Shown: in pieces, positions 1 to 7,753 of the stretch
Layout of the letters: the number at the start of each line of letters is the position of its first letter
Numbering within the stretch: position 1 is the first letter of the stretch
Assembly (NCBI GenBank): GCA_020846005.1
Contig: JADLEQ010000019.1
Span: 1 to 64,000, forward strand
Direction of reading: 5' to 3'
Source of the DNA: Polyangiaceae bacterium
Lineage (GTDB): Bacteria; Myxococcota_A; Polyangia; Polyangiales; Polyangiaceae
DNA: 64,000 nucleotides
The notes under the pieces: model-generated
The model's input: only the letters and a program-made list of their open reading frames with translations
Database searches by the model: none
Told to the model about the DNA's origin: nothing
Position numbers and translations under genes: made by a program

Positions 1-1256
1 ACTGCGACGGCACGGCCGACAACGGCTTCAACAAGCAGACGAACCCGAACCACTGCGGGAGCTGCAACAACGTCTGCAGCTTCCCCAACGCCATCGCCGG
101 CTGCAGCGCCGGCGCGTGCACGATCGCGGCGTGCGAAGCGGGCTACGGCAATCCGAACGGCATCGTGGCCGACGGCTGCGAGCGCGCGTGCGAGGTGTGG
201 CCGGTCGGCGTCGAGGTGTGCGACGGCAAGGACAACGACTGCGACGGACTGACCGACGAGGGCTTGACGGCCCCGCCCGGCCTGACGTGCGTGCAGACGG
301 GCCCCTGCCTCGGCGCCGTGCCAGCGTGCGCCGGCGCGCTCGGGTGGCGGTGCAACTACCAGGTGCTGGACGCTCGCATCGAGGTGCAGCCGAACGGCAC
401 GCTGGCGATCACCGAGACACGCTGCGACGGCTTCGACAACAACTGCAACACGCAGAGCGACGAGACCTTCCCGACGCTCGGCGCCGCCTGCGACGACGGA
501 GGCGTCGGCGTGTGCCGCGACGTGGGCGTCATCGCCTGTGATCCGGGGAACGACGGCGCCACGATCTGTGATCTGGCGGCTCCCCCGGACGCAGTCGCGC
601 CGGGTCCGGAGCAGTGCAACGGCCTCGACGACGACTGCAATGGGTCGACCGACGACGCCATCGCCTGGGACATGGTCCACGTCACCGGGGGCGGCTACGA
701 CTTCTGGGTCGACCGCTACGAGGCCTCGCGCATCGACGCGACGGCCACCGAGTCCGGAGCCGGCGCTCCCCTCGCGTGCACGACCGGTGGCGTGCTCCCG
801 TGGACGAGCGCCACGTGGGCTGCGGCGAAGGCCGCCTGCGAGGCGCGCGGCGGGTCGCACCGGCTGTGCACGGCCGCCGAGCTCGCCTATGCCTGCGCGG
901 GCTCTGCGGGCAGGACGTACCCCTACGGCTCGACGTACGCCCCGCTCACGTGCAACGGCGCCGACTACGACGGGATCCCCGGAGGCACCGACGACGACGT
1001 GCTGGTCGCCGCGGGCGCGCGCGCCGCCTGTCAGACGCCGACCACACAGATCCACGATCTCTCGGGCAACGTCACCGAGTGGACCAGCACGCAGACCGGC
1101 AGCGTCCCCGGGAGCCCGCCCACGCCGATCTACCAGCTCCACGGCGGATCGTATCTGTCCCCGGCGGGCGGGCTGATGTGCACCATCGGCCTCGCGCCGC
1201 GGGCGGCCGCCAACGCCGTGCTGGAGAACGTCGGCTTCCGGTGCTGCCGCAACTGA
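1..1256 (+). CDS. MopE-like metal-binding repeat protein with C-terminal sulfatase-modifying-factor-like domain (5' partial)
   Basis: The reading frame is open from base 3 and runs off the left edge, so the N-terminus is missing. The visible protein is Cys-rich and carries three copies of an Asp/Asn-rich motif (CDGKDNDCDG, CDGFDNNCN, CNGLDDDCNG) typical of the putative metal-binding repeats of MopE-like surface proteins. The last ~190 residues resemble the formylglycine-generating enzyme/SUMF1 fold: a WVDRYEAS start, CTAAELAYACAG, a DLSGNVTEW core and a terminal GFRCCR. I infer a secreted, disulfide-rich surface protein. The C-terminal domain may be a structural or binding version of the fold rather than an active oxidase. 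It ends 12 nt from the convergent VWA lipoprotein gene. Confidence 0.75.
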   Translation, partial: CDGTADNGFNKQTNPNHCGSCNNVCSFPNAIAGCSAGACTIAACEAGYGNPNGIVADGCERACEVWPVGVEVCDGKDNDCDGLTDEGLTAPPGLTCVQTGPCLGAVPACAGALGWRCNYQVLDARIEVQPNGTLAITETRCDGFDNNCNTQSDETFPTLGAACDDGGVGVCRDVGVIACDPGNDGATICDLAAPPDAVAPGPEQCNGLDDDCNGSTDDAIAWDMVHVTGGGYDFWVDRYEASRIDATATESGAGAPLACTTGGVLPWTSATWAAAKAACEARGGSHRLCTAAELAYACAGSAGRTYPYGSTYAPLTCNGADYDGIPGGTDDDVLVAAGARAACQTPTTQIHDLSGNVTEWTSTQTGSVPGSPPTPIYQLHGGSYLSPAGGLMCTIGLAPRAAANAVLENVGFRCCRN

Positions 1257-1268
1257 GCGCGCCACCCG

Positions 1269-2522
1269 CTAGCGGCAGGTGCTGCAGCGAGCGCGCCGCC
1301 GACGCGGGACGCGCCCGGCCGTGGGCGGCGCGGCTCGGCGGACGACGACCGTGGGGCAGCCGAGCTCGATGGTGATCGAGGCGCGGTAGTCCGCCTCCAG
1401 CGAGTCGCAGGCGGCCGGGCACAGCTCGATGCGAGTCGGGGTCGTCGGGTCGTCGTAGCGCCAGCCGTCCGCGCTGGCGCAGCTCGCCGACTGCTCGAGC
1501 GTCGATGGAATCCCGCCGCTCGGCGTGACGATGACGTTCACCTCGTCGTACGCGAACTGCCCGTTCACGACCTTCGGCGGGAGCTCGAGGTCGCACGGGA
1601 GCGCCTGGCCCCGGATCTTGAGGAACGCGTCGCGGAACTCCTGCTCTGCGTTCGCCGTCCCGATGACGATGGCCTGGCCCGTCCCGCCTGCGGCAGCCAC
1701 CGCGTTCGCGAAATCGGCGGGCACGCCCGGGACGGCGATGACGTACGTCGGGACACCGCTCGCGAGGCCGACCGCGGCCAGATCTGCGATCGTCTGCGTG
1801 AGCTCCGGATCCACCCCGGCGCAGGTGGGCGCGGGGCCCTGCGGAGCGCCGTCCGTGACGAGCAGGACGGCGGTGGCGTCGTTCGGGTAGGCGGCCTGGG
1901 TGTCGAGCGAGCGCAGGATGGCGCCGCCGAGCGCGGGGTAGGTGGGCGTGGAGAGGCCGTTCGGCACCTCGGCGTTGATGGCGTCCACGAGCGGCTGCGA
2001 GTTCCCGGGGAGGACACCGTACGCCACCGTCGGGTTCTTGTACGCCGTCTGGTCGCACCCGGGCGTGCCGTCCGGCACGCGCGGGAAGAACCTCAGCGCC
2101 ACGTCGATCCCGGCAGACTCCGCGTCCTCGGCGAACGCGATGAAGCCGTTCTTCGCGTAGTCCCACTTGCTGGTGCCGGGGTTGCCGGCCATGCTGTTCG
2201 ACTTGTCGAACATCACGTAGAGGTGGAGCGGGGTCGTCGTCGCCTGCTCCGTGATGGACCCGCACGAGCGCTCGCCCCCGGTGTCCGACGCGGCGTCGAG
2301 CACGATCCCGCCTCCGCCCCCCGACGCCGCCGAGCCGCCCGCCCCGGCGCCACCACCGCCGCCCACGCCGGCGCGCCCCGAGACGCCGCCGCCCGTCCCT
2401 CCGGCCGCGGTCCCCCCATCTCCGCCGAAGCCCGCGGGCGGGGGCTCGGACGCCGCGGTGCCGCAGGCCGCCGCCGCGCAGAGCGAGGTGACCGCGAGGA
2501 GCGGGGCGAGGTGGGAGCGCAT
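1269..2522 (-). CDS. VWA-domain lipoprotein
   Basis: The 417-residue product starts at an ATG with a lipoprotein signal peptide (MRSHLAPLLAVTSLCAAAAC, acylation Cys at residue 20). A ~75-residue Gly/Ala/Pro-rich linker follows. A von Willebrand factor A domain then begins near residue 100 with the MIDAS motif DKSNS in LYVMFDKSNSMAG and a later LLVTDGAPQG segment. The C-terminal part contains several Cys residues. Such proteins are abundant in myxobacteria and are thought to be surface adhesion or scaffold proteins that bind a divalent cation through the MIDAS; the ligand cannot be read from sequence. It starts 31 nt after the end of the OPT transporter gene on the same strand, so it could be co-transcribed. 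Confidence 0.8.
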   Translation of the reverse strand: MRSHLAPLLAVTSLCAAAACGTAASEPPPAGFGGDGGTAAGGTGGGVSGRAGVGGGGGAGAGGSAASGGGGGIVLDAASDTGGERSCGSITEQATTTPLHLYVMFDKSNSMAGNPGTSKWDYAKNGFIAFAEDAESAGIDVALRFFPRVPDGTPGCDQTAYKNPTVAYGVLPGNSQPLVDAINAEVPNGLSTPTYPALGGAILRSLDTQAAYPNDATAVLLVTDGAPQGPAPTCAGVDPELTQTIADLAAVGLASGVPTYVIAVPGVPADFANAVAAAGGTGQAIVIGTANAEQEFRDAFLKIRGQALPCDLELPPKVVNGQFAYDEVNVIVTPSGGIPSTLEQSASCASADGWRYDDPTTPTRIELCPAACDSLEADYRASITIELGCPTVVVRRAAPPTAGRVPRRRRARCSTCR

Positions 2523-2553
2523 GGCGCCCGCACCCCAGCACGGCGCCCCGCCG

Positions 2554-4377
2554 TCAGCGGGCGAGCGCCAGCAGCCCCATCACGCCGACCGCCAGCGCGT
2601 AGAGCGACTCGCCAGCGATCAGCCCGCCGCCGACGAGCGAGGTGGCGCTCATGTCCTCGGGGACCTGGGAGTCCTGTTCGCGCTTTGGCCTGGAGGCCTG
2701 CCACGTCTGCACGAGCGAGGTGAAGCACCCCCCCGCGGCGAACCACGCCGTCGTGCCGAGATCGACGAACCCGCCGAACGACAGCGCGTACGGGCTCGAG
2801 AGCAGCACGGCATCCAGGAGCCAGCCGGTGACGAAGCCGCCGCGCCCGCTGGCGAGGAACGCGCGATACCGCGCGCTCGCGCGCAGCAGCTTGCGCGCGA
2901 CCTCCGTCACGAAGCCGAACCCGAGCCCGATCCCCAGCGCGGCGAGCTTGTAGCCCTCGAGGTGCCCCAGCCCGCGGATCGCGCCCACGAACTTGAACGT
3001 CATCGCGCTCTGCCACTGGCCCACGTCGGCCTCGGGCCGATCGAAGCTGTTGATCGTGAGGACGGGATAGGCCTTCATGAACGTGTTGGCGAGCACGACG
3101 GCCAGCACCGACCCCATCAGGATCCCGACGACCTGGTACCGGAACTGGATGTCGCGGTTCGTGCCGAGCCGGGCGCCCGTCGAGCGGTCCTGCTGCATGT
3201 CGACGCCGACGGCGCACGCCACGAGGAGGACACTCGCGGCGATGATGCCGGTGATCGGATCCTTTAGCCCGAGCGCGCTCATGAGGAACACGCAGATGAC
3301 GAACGCGCTCGAGATCGGGTTCGAGTCGCTGATCCCGGTCGAGATGCCGTTGATGAGCACGAAGACCAGCGAGAGCGCGATCGCGAACGACAGGAACCCG
3401 ACGGGTTGCCCGAGCACGAGCGCGCCCACGCCCACCACGCCGAGCCCCCAGAAGACGACCCACGCCGCGAGCGGCTTCACGCCGAGCGGTCGCTGGGTCC
3501 CCTGCCCCTCGCGCGCCGCCACCTCGGCGTACTCGTCGGCCGCGCCGGCCTCGGCCGCCGCCTGACGCACCCGCTTCAGCGCCTGCCACGCGATGATCGC
3601 GAGATCGACGACCGCCGCGCCCAGGATCATCGCCAGCCCGATCAGGAACCCGATCTTCCGGAACGGATCCTTCTCACCTAGCCAGCCGGCGTCACGCAGC
3701 GCGGGCGTCACGAGGTGACCGAGCACCCCGCCGACCAGCCCGGGCACCGCGATCCGAGACGCGACCACGATCCCCGCGCCGACCGTGGAGACGCTGAGCC
3801 CGAGCGCGGCGACCGCCTTCACGTGCTCGGCGAGGTAGGCGCCCGCGATCCCGAGCCCCGTGCCCCCTCCGAGCTGGCCGATGGATCGCTTGAGCAGCGC
3901 CTTGTCGGTGAGCGCGCGGAGGATGTTGGCGACCGCCCACCCCGACGGGTAGGTGAGCTTCAATCGATCGACCAGCACCGGGGTGTACAGCATCCCGATG
4001 CCGACCCCGAACATCCCGATGCAACAGAAGAAGATCATGAGCTGCCAGGCGGGCGGCTGCGGCATGCCGAGCCAGACCATCGCCTGCACGAGGACCCCCA
4101 TGCCCGCCATGCTGGCGACGCTCGCCGCCATCGTCTGCATGTAGTTCGCGCCGTGCTTGCCGCTCGCGCCGTAGCCGTAGGTCACCGCGCTGCCCAGGAT
4201 CCCGGCCAAGACCTGGCCGCCGACGAAGAACCCGAGGGAGAAGTTCATGTAGGCGGCCGCGATGCCACCGAGCGGGCCCAGGACGAAGATCGCGACCAGG
4301 GAGAGCAGCAGGTGGAACTTCCACGTGCCGACCGGCGGCAAGAAGCCCTTCGCTGACGTCTCGTTCGTGCTGCTCAT
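2554..4377 (-). CDS. OPT-family oligopeptide/metal-chelate transporter
   Basis: A 607-residue polytopic membrane protein with at least 12 hydrophobic segments. It matches the OPT/YSL family, which imports small peptides, or metal chelates in some members, by proton coupling. Diagnostic stretches are GGIAAAYMNFSLGFFVGGQVLAGI near residue 35, YPSGWAVANILRAL near residue 145 and the large C-terminal membrane block. The length is close to that of bacterial OPT proteins. The ATG start is supported by a strong AGGAGG ribosome site 6 nt upstream. That site abuts a 20-bp perfect palindrome (4388-4407), suggesting control at the promoter or the ribosome site. Substrate specificity is not evident. Confidence 0.85.
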   Translation of the reverse strand: MSSTNETSAKGFLPPVGTWKFHLLLSLVAIFVLGPLGGIAAAYMNFSLGFFVGGQVLAGILGSAVTYGYGASGKHGANYMQTMAASVASMAGMGVLVQAMVWLGMPQPPAWQLMIFFCCIGMFGVGIGMLYTPVLVDRLKLTYPSGWAVANILRALTDKALLKRSIGQLGGGTGLGIAGAYLAEHVKAVAALGLSVSTVGAGIVVASRIAVPGLVGGVLGHLVTPALRDAGWLGEKDPFRKIGFLIGLAMILGAAVVDLAIIAWQALKRVRQAAAEAGAADEYAEVAAREGQGTQRPLGVKPLAAWVVFWGLGVVGVGALVLGQPVGFLSFAIALSLVFVLINGISTGISDSNPISSAFVICVFLMSALGLKDPITGIIAASVLLVACAVGVDMQQDRSTGARLGTNRDIQFRYQVVGILMGSVLAVVLANTFMKAYPVLTINSFDRPEADVGQWQSAMTFKFVGAIRGLGHLEGYKLAALGIGLGFGFVTEVARKLLRASARYRAFLASGRGGFVTGWLLDAVLLSSPYALSFGGFVDLGTTAWFAAGGCFTSLVQTWQASRPKREQDSQVPEDMSATSLVGGGLIAGESLYALAVGVMGLLALAR

Positions 4378-4387
4378 CGGCGTCCTC

Positions 4388-4407
4388 CTCGCGCCTCGAG
4401 GCGCGAG
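4388..4407. promoter_or_regulatory. 20-bp perfect palindrome next to the OPT ribosome binding site
   Basis: CTCGCGCCTCGAGGCGCGAG is identical to its reverse complement. On the minus strand it directly precedes and partly shares bases with the AGGAGG site of the OPT transporter gene. It could be a dimeric repressor operator or, in RNA, an 8-bp hairpin with a UCGA loop covering the edge of the ribosome site. Confidence 0.5.
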
Positions 4408-4475
4408 CGGCCGACGCTAGCAGCGCGCCGGGCCGCGGGGAGGGGCACCGTGGCGACGCCGGCAGGACCCACCCT

Positions 4476-5333
4476 TCACGGCGCCCGCTCCTCGAAGAGC
4501 GCGGCTCCCGGGACGAACCGCAGCGGCACGACCCCGCCCGACCCGCGCGAGTTCGCCACTACCACGAGGTCCACCTTCCGCGCCCCGAGCGCGGCCAGGT
4601 CGTCCGGGGGGGCGAGCGGCCCGCCGGACGGGACGGCGCGCAGCTCGGCGACGACGTGGGCCGCCGTCGCGACGTGCGGCAATGCGCCCGCCCCGCAGGT
4701 GACGACGACGGCCGCGCCGCGGTCTGCGAGGGCAAAGAGCTCGTGGCTCACCCGCACGAGCGCGGCCTCGTGGGACGCTCCCGCGCCCGCGGCGAGCGCC
4801 TCGATCCCGTCGACGACGATCGCGGCGCGCTCCTGCCGCGACCAGAGGCGCTCGGCGGCCGCGGCGAGCGCCGACGCCGAGTCGCCGGGCGCGAGGCGCT
4901 GGACGTGGAGGGACGGACCCACCTTGCGGAGGACGGTCTCCAGTGCGTGCGTCACCTGAGCCCGATCGTCGGCGGTCGACCACGCCGCTCCCGCCAGGAT
5001 GTCCCCGTACGAGAGGCGCGCGAGCGGCCGCTCGCGATGCAGCGCGCGCGCCGCGTACCGCGCGAGCACCTCGGCGGGGTCGAGCGTCGCGCCCGCGACC
5101 AACGCGGCGACGCGGGCGCGAGCAGCCATGTAGGCGAGCGCGAGCGCGAGCGCTGTGCGCCCGCTCCCGGGCTCGCCGCCGAGCGCGAAGAGCGTGCCGC
5201 TCCGCAGCCCGCCCTGCAGCATCGCGTCGAGGCGCGCGAGCCCCGTCGAGAACGGCGGCCGGAGCTCGCCGAGTCGATTGGTGAGGTCGACCTGCATGCT
5301 GGCGAGCGAGCTGGGTTCGCGCGGAGGTTCCAT
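4476..5333 (-). CDS. RecA/DnaB-superfamily ATPase, orphan
   Basis: The product of about 285 residues has one RecA-like ATPase core. It opens with FSTGLARLDAMLQGGLRSG, followed by the Walker A GEPGSGRT and the Walker B strand AAIVVDGIEAL. The C-terminal strands VDLVVVANSRGSGGVVPLRFVPGAALFEE resemble the end of the DnaB helicase C-terminal domain, where a nucleic-acid-facing arginine-rich segment occurs. The N-terminal domain of replicative DnaB is absent. It may be a KaiC/DnaB-like regulatory or DNA-processing ATPase; the role is unknown. The start is uncertain: an ATG at 5333, an ATG at 5297 or a GTG at 5363 all fit, and none has a convincing ribosome site. It is divergent from the YhhN gene. 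Confidence 0.6.
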   Translation of the reverse strand: MEPPREPSSLASMQVDLTNRLGELRPPFSTGLARLDAMLQGGLRSGTLFALGGEPGSGRTALALALAYMAARARVAALVAGATLDPAEVLARYAARALHRERPLARLSYGDILAGAAWSTADDRAQVTHALETVLRKVGPSLHVQRLAPGDSASALAAAAERLWSRQERAAIVVDGIEALAAGAGASHEAALVRVSHELFALADRGAAVVVTCGAGALPHVATAAHVVAELRAVPSGGPLAPPDDLAALGARKVDLVVVANSRGSGGVVPLRFVPGAALFEERAP

Positions 5334-5416
5334 GGGAGGAGATGGTACCCGGTCCTCACGCACGCGGCCGCCCCGCCGAGCGCCTCGCCGCAGGCAGCGC
5401 GTGCTACGGAGCCGGG

Positions 5417-6061
5417 ATGTTCACGATCGGTGCCGCCGTGACGCTGGTCGGGCTGCTGGCGCACCTGGGGGCCGAGCGCGCGGGCTCGTTCGCCGCGCGG
5501 GCGGCGACGAAGCCAGTCGCGTCCACGGGCTTCTTGATCGCCGCCTGGGGTTCTGGCGCGGGCGAGACGCCGTGGGGCCAGGCGGTGCTGGCGGGCCTCG
5601 CGCTGTCGTGGGTCGGCGACGTCGCGCTCCTCGGGCGCGGGCGCGCAGCGTTCGGCGCGGGGCTCGGGAGCTTCCTCCTCGGCCACGTGGCGTTCGGCGC
5701 GGCGTTCTGGCTGCGCGGGATCGAGTGGACTGCGGCGGCCGCGGCGGCGCTCGTGCTCGCGGGCGCCGGGGCGGGGCTCTGGCGGTGGCTCTCGCCGCGC
5801 GTCACCGGCGCGCTCCGGCCGGCGGTGGCGGCGTACATCGTCGTGATCCTCGCGATGGTCGCGCTGGCGACGGGGACGACGGCGTGGAGCCCGACGGCCT
5901 GGCTCCTGGCCGGCGCGGTCGCGTTCGCCGTCTCGGACGTGGCCGTCGCACGCGACCGCTTCGTCGCGCCGGGGTTCCGCAACCGCGCCTGGGGCCTGCC
6001 GCTCTACTACGGGGCCCAGCTCCTGCTGGCGTGGGGCGCCGGCGCGGCGCGGGTCGGCTGA
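5417..6061 (+). CDS. YhhN/TMEM86-family membrane protein (lysoplasmalogenase-like)
   Basis: A 214-residue integral membrane protein with about eight hydrophobic helices. It shows the family signatures in order: TKPVAS near residue 34, LALSWVGDVALLGRG near residue 62, AVSDVAVARDRF near residue 176 and LYYGAQLLLAWG at the end. Characterised eukaryotic and Legionella members hydrolyse the vinyl-ether bond of lysoplasmalogens. Myxobacteria make plasmalogens and ether lipids, so a lipid-turnover role is plausible but inferred. The ATG at 5417 has GGAGCCGGG just upstream. It is followed 66 nt later by tRNA-Leu on the same strand, which appears to have its own promoter. Confidence 0.75.
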   Translation: MFTIGAAVTLVGLLAHLGAERAGSFAARAATKPVASTGFLIAAWGSGAGETPWGQAVLAGLALSWVGDVALLGRGRAAFGAGLGSFLLGHVAFGAAFWLRGIEWTAAAAAALVLAGAGAGLWRWLSPRVTGALRPAVAAYIVVILAMVALATGTTAWSPTAWLLAGAVAFAVSDVAVARDRFVAPGFRNRAWGLPLYYGAQLLLAWGAGAARVG

Positions 6062-6086
6062 GGGGCTCGCCGGCGGTCGAAGCGGG

Positions 6087-6116
6087 TTGCGCGGAGCCGG
6101 GCCCGTGCGCTAGGAA
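6087..6116 (+). promoter_or_regulatory. predicted sigma70-type promoter of tRNA-Leu
   Basis: TTGCGC at 6087-6092, an 18-nt spacer, and TAGGAA at 6111-6116. Initiation 6-8 nt downstream would start transcription just before the mature tRNA 5' end at 6127, leaving a very short leader. The CCGTGCG directly before the -10 also occurs before the predicted rnpB -10 element. Confidence 0.4.
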
Positions 6117-6126
6117 GCGCCTCCCC

Positions 6127-6210
6127 GCGAAGGTGGCGGAACTGGCAGACGCGCTGGATTCAGGTTCCAGTCCCAGCAATGGGGTGGAGGTTCAAGTCCT
6201 CTCCTTCGCA
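6127..6210 (+). tRNA. tRNA-Leu(CAG)
   Basis: A class II tRNA of 84 nt. The acceptor stem GCGAAGG pairs with CCTTCGC at 6203-6209, and the discriminator base is A. The anticodon stem CTGGA/TCCAG encloses the loop TTCAGGT, giving anticodon CAG, which reads CUG, a very common Leu codon in this DNA. A long variable arm of the leucine type follows, then a T-arm with TTCAAGT. The 3' CCA is not encoded (ACCC follows). Confidence 0.95.
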
Positions 6211-6223
6211 CCCGTCGACGCCG

Positions 6224-6255
6224 CGCGGGGGGAGCCGTGACCGGCTCCTCCCGCG
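6224..6255 (+). terminator. strong hairpin downstream of tRNA-Leu
   Basis: A 14-bp stem (6224-6237 with 6242-6255, one G-T wobble) closes a TGAC tetraloop, 13 nt after the tRNA end. No T-tract follows, so it is either a terminator of the type common in high-GC genomes or a stable 3' end that limits exonuclease trimming. Confidence 0.5.
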
Positions 6256-6468
6256 TGAGCTGACGTGCGCTCCAGCAGCCCGCAGCCGAGCTCGACGGGC
6301 GCGACGCTGTCCGCTCGGGTCCCGGCGTCCAGACGCTCGGCCGATACCGACTTGGGCGCAGCTCGCCTTACATTGCCCGCGGAAATGGCGTGGTAGCCCG
6401 CACCGCGCCTTGGCGCGCGACCGGCCTCACGGCACAATGCCGCAGCCACAAGAATCATTCTTGGAGTC

Positions 6469-7746
6469 GTGTCCGTGCTGGTCGGTGGGGCTGCGGTCGC
6501 GTGCGCGGCCGGGGGTGATCTCGACAACGCTCCCCGGTCGTCGACCGGCGGTGGTGCGGGCGTGGACGCCGGCGACGGGGGCGACCCGGACGGCAGCGCG
6601 GGCGCGAGCGGCACGGGCGGCTCCGCCGCGTCGGGCGGCACCGGCGGCTCGGGCGGCTCGGCCGCCGGCGGGGGCGCGAGCGGTGCCAGCGGCGCCGCCG
6701 GCTCGAGCGGCGCGGGCGGCGCAGCCGGCGCGAGCGGCGGTGGCGGCACCAGCGGGGCCGCGGCCACGGGCGGGCAAGCCGGCGCCGCGGCGAGCGGCGG
6801 TTCGGGCGGGACGGGCGGCGGCGGGTCGAGCTGCCCGGCGGGCTACTACGACATCGACAACAACCCGCTCACCGGCGCGCAGGGCTGCGAGTACGCCTGC
6901 ACCAAGACCAGCGACGACGACCCGATCGATCCGAGCTTCACGGACGCCAACTGCGACGGGAGCGACGGCGTCGTCGAGCAGTGCGTGTACGTCTCGAAGG
7001 CGGGCAGCGATCTGCTGGGCGACGGCACCCGGCAGAGCCCGAAGGCGACGATCGCGGGAGCGATCGCGTTCGCGCAGTCGAACGGCGTCCCCGCCGTGTG
7101 CCTCTCGGGCGAGACGTACGAGGAGGCCGTCACCATCGTGAGCGGCATCAGCCTCTACGGCGGCTTCGACCAGGCCGACGCCGACTTCGAGTTCCGGCGC
7201 AAGGCCGGCGTAACGTCGACCGTGCGCGCCGCCGGCACCGTGATCCACGCCCCCCAGATCAACGCAGAGACCCACGTCGAGGGCATGAAGATCGAGGCGA
7301 CGACGCCGGGATCCGGCAAGAGCACCTACGGTGTCCGCCTGGCGAGCGGGCTCGCGACGCTCTACGTCCGGTACAATGTGATCGAGGCGGGCGCGGGCGC
7401 GGACGGCGCCGCGCCGAACCCGCCGACGGCGCCCGACGGTGGAGGCGGCGGCGACGCGAGCGGCTCCGCCGGGGTGGGCACCGGGGGCGGCGGGTTGAAC
7501 GACAGCGGCGGCCCGGGCGGCCCCGGCGGCCTGGGCGGCGGCGGCGGCCCCGGCGGCGCCGGCGGCGGGGGCGGCGGCGGCCCGAGCGCGTGCGCGGCAG
7601 GCAAGCTCGGCGGCATCACCTTCCAGAACAACCAGTGCTCGACCAACGCCCCGGGCTTCGGCGGGTTCGGCGGGACCTCGCTCGCGAGCGGGAGCGGCGG
7701 CAACGGCTCGAACGGCGTCTCGGGCGAGCTCGTGCAGGTGAACTGA
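6469..7746 (+). CDS. Gly-rich surface lipoprotein with DUF1565-like beta-helix domain
   Basis: The product of about 425 residues has a short lipoprotein signal (VLVGGAAVAC) and a ~100-residue Gly/Ala/Ser collagen-like linker. A domain beginning CVYVSKAGSDLLGDGTRQSPKATIAGAIAFA follows, typical of DUF1565/parallel beta-helix proteins (pectate-lyase-like). The C-terminus returns to long Gly runs. I infer an outer-surface carbohydrate-binding or structural protein. The start is awkward: GTG at 6469 gives a signal peptide without the usual basic residues. A second GTG at 6475 has better spacing from GGAG (6463-6466). The upstream in-frame codons would encode TRIILGVV but contain no ATG, GTG or TTG, and a stop lies at 6391-6393. 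It converges with the TPR gene, 7 nt away. Confidence 0.7.
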   Translation: MSVLVGGAAVACAAGGDLDNAPRSSTGGGAGVDAGDGGDPDGSAGASGTGGSAASGGTGGSGGSAAGGGASGASGAAGSSGAGGAAGASGGGGTSGAAATGGQAGAAASGGSGGTGGGGSSCPAGYYDIDNNPLTGAQGCEYACTKTSDDDPIDPSFTDANCDGSDGVVEQCVYVSKAGSDLLGDGTRQSPKATIAGAIAFAQSNGVPAVCLSGETYEEAVTIVSGISLYGGFDQADADFEFRRKAGVTSTVRAAGTVIHAPQINAETHVEGMKIEATTPGSGKSTYGVRLASGLATLYVRYNVIEAGAGADGAAPNPPTAPDGGGGGDASGSAGVGTGGGGLNDSGGPGGPGGLGGGGGPGGAGGGGGGGPSACAAGKLGGITFQNNQCSTNAPGFGGFGGTSLASGSGGNGSNGVSGELVQVN

Positions 7747-7753
7747 CGCCGGC

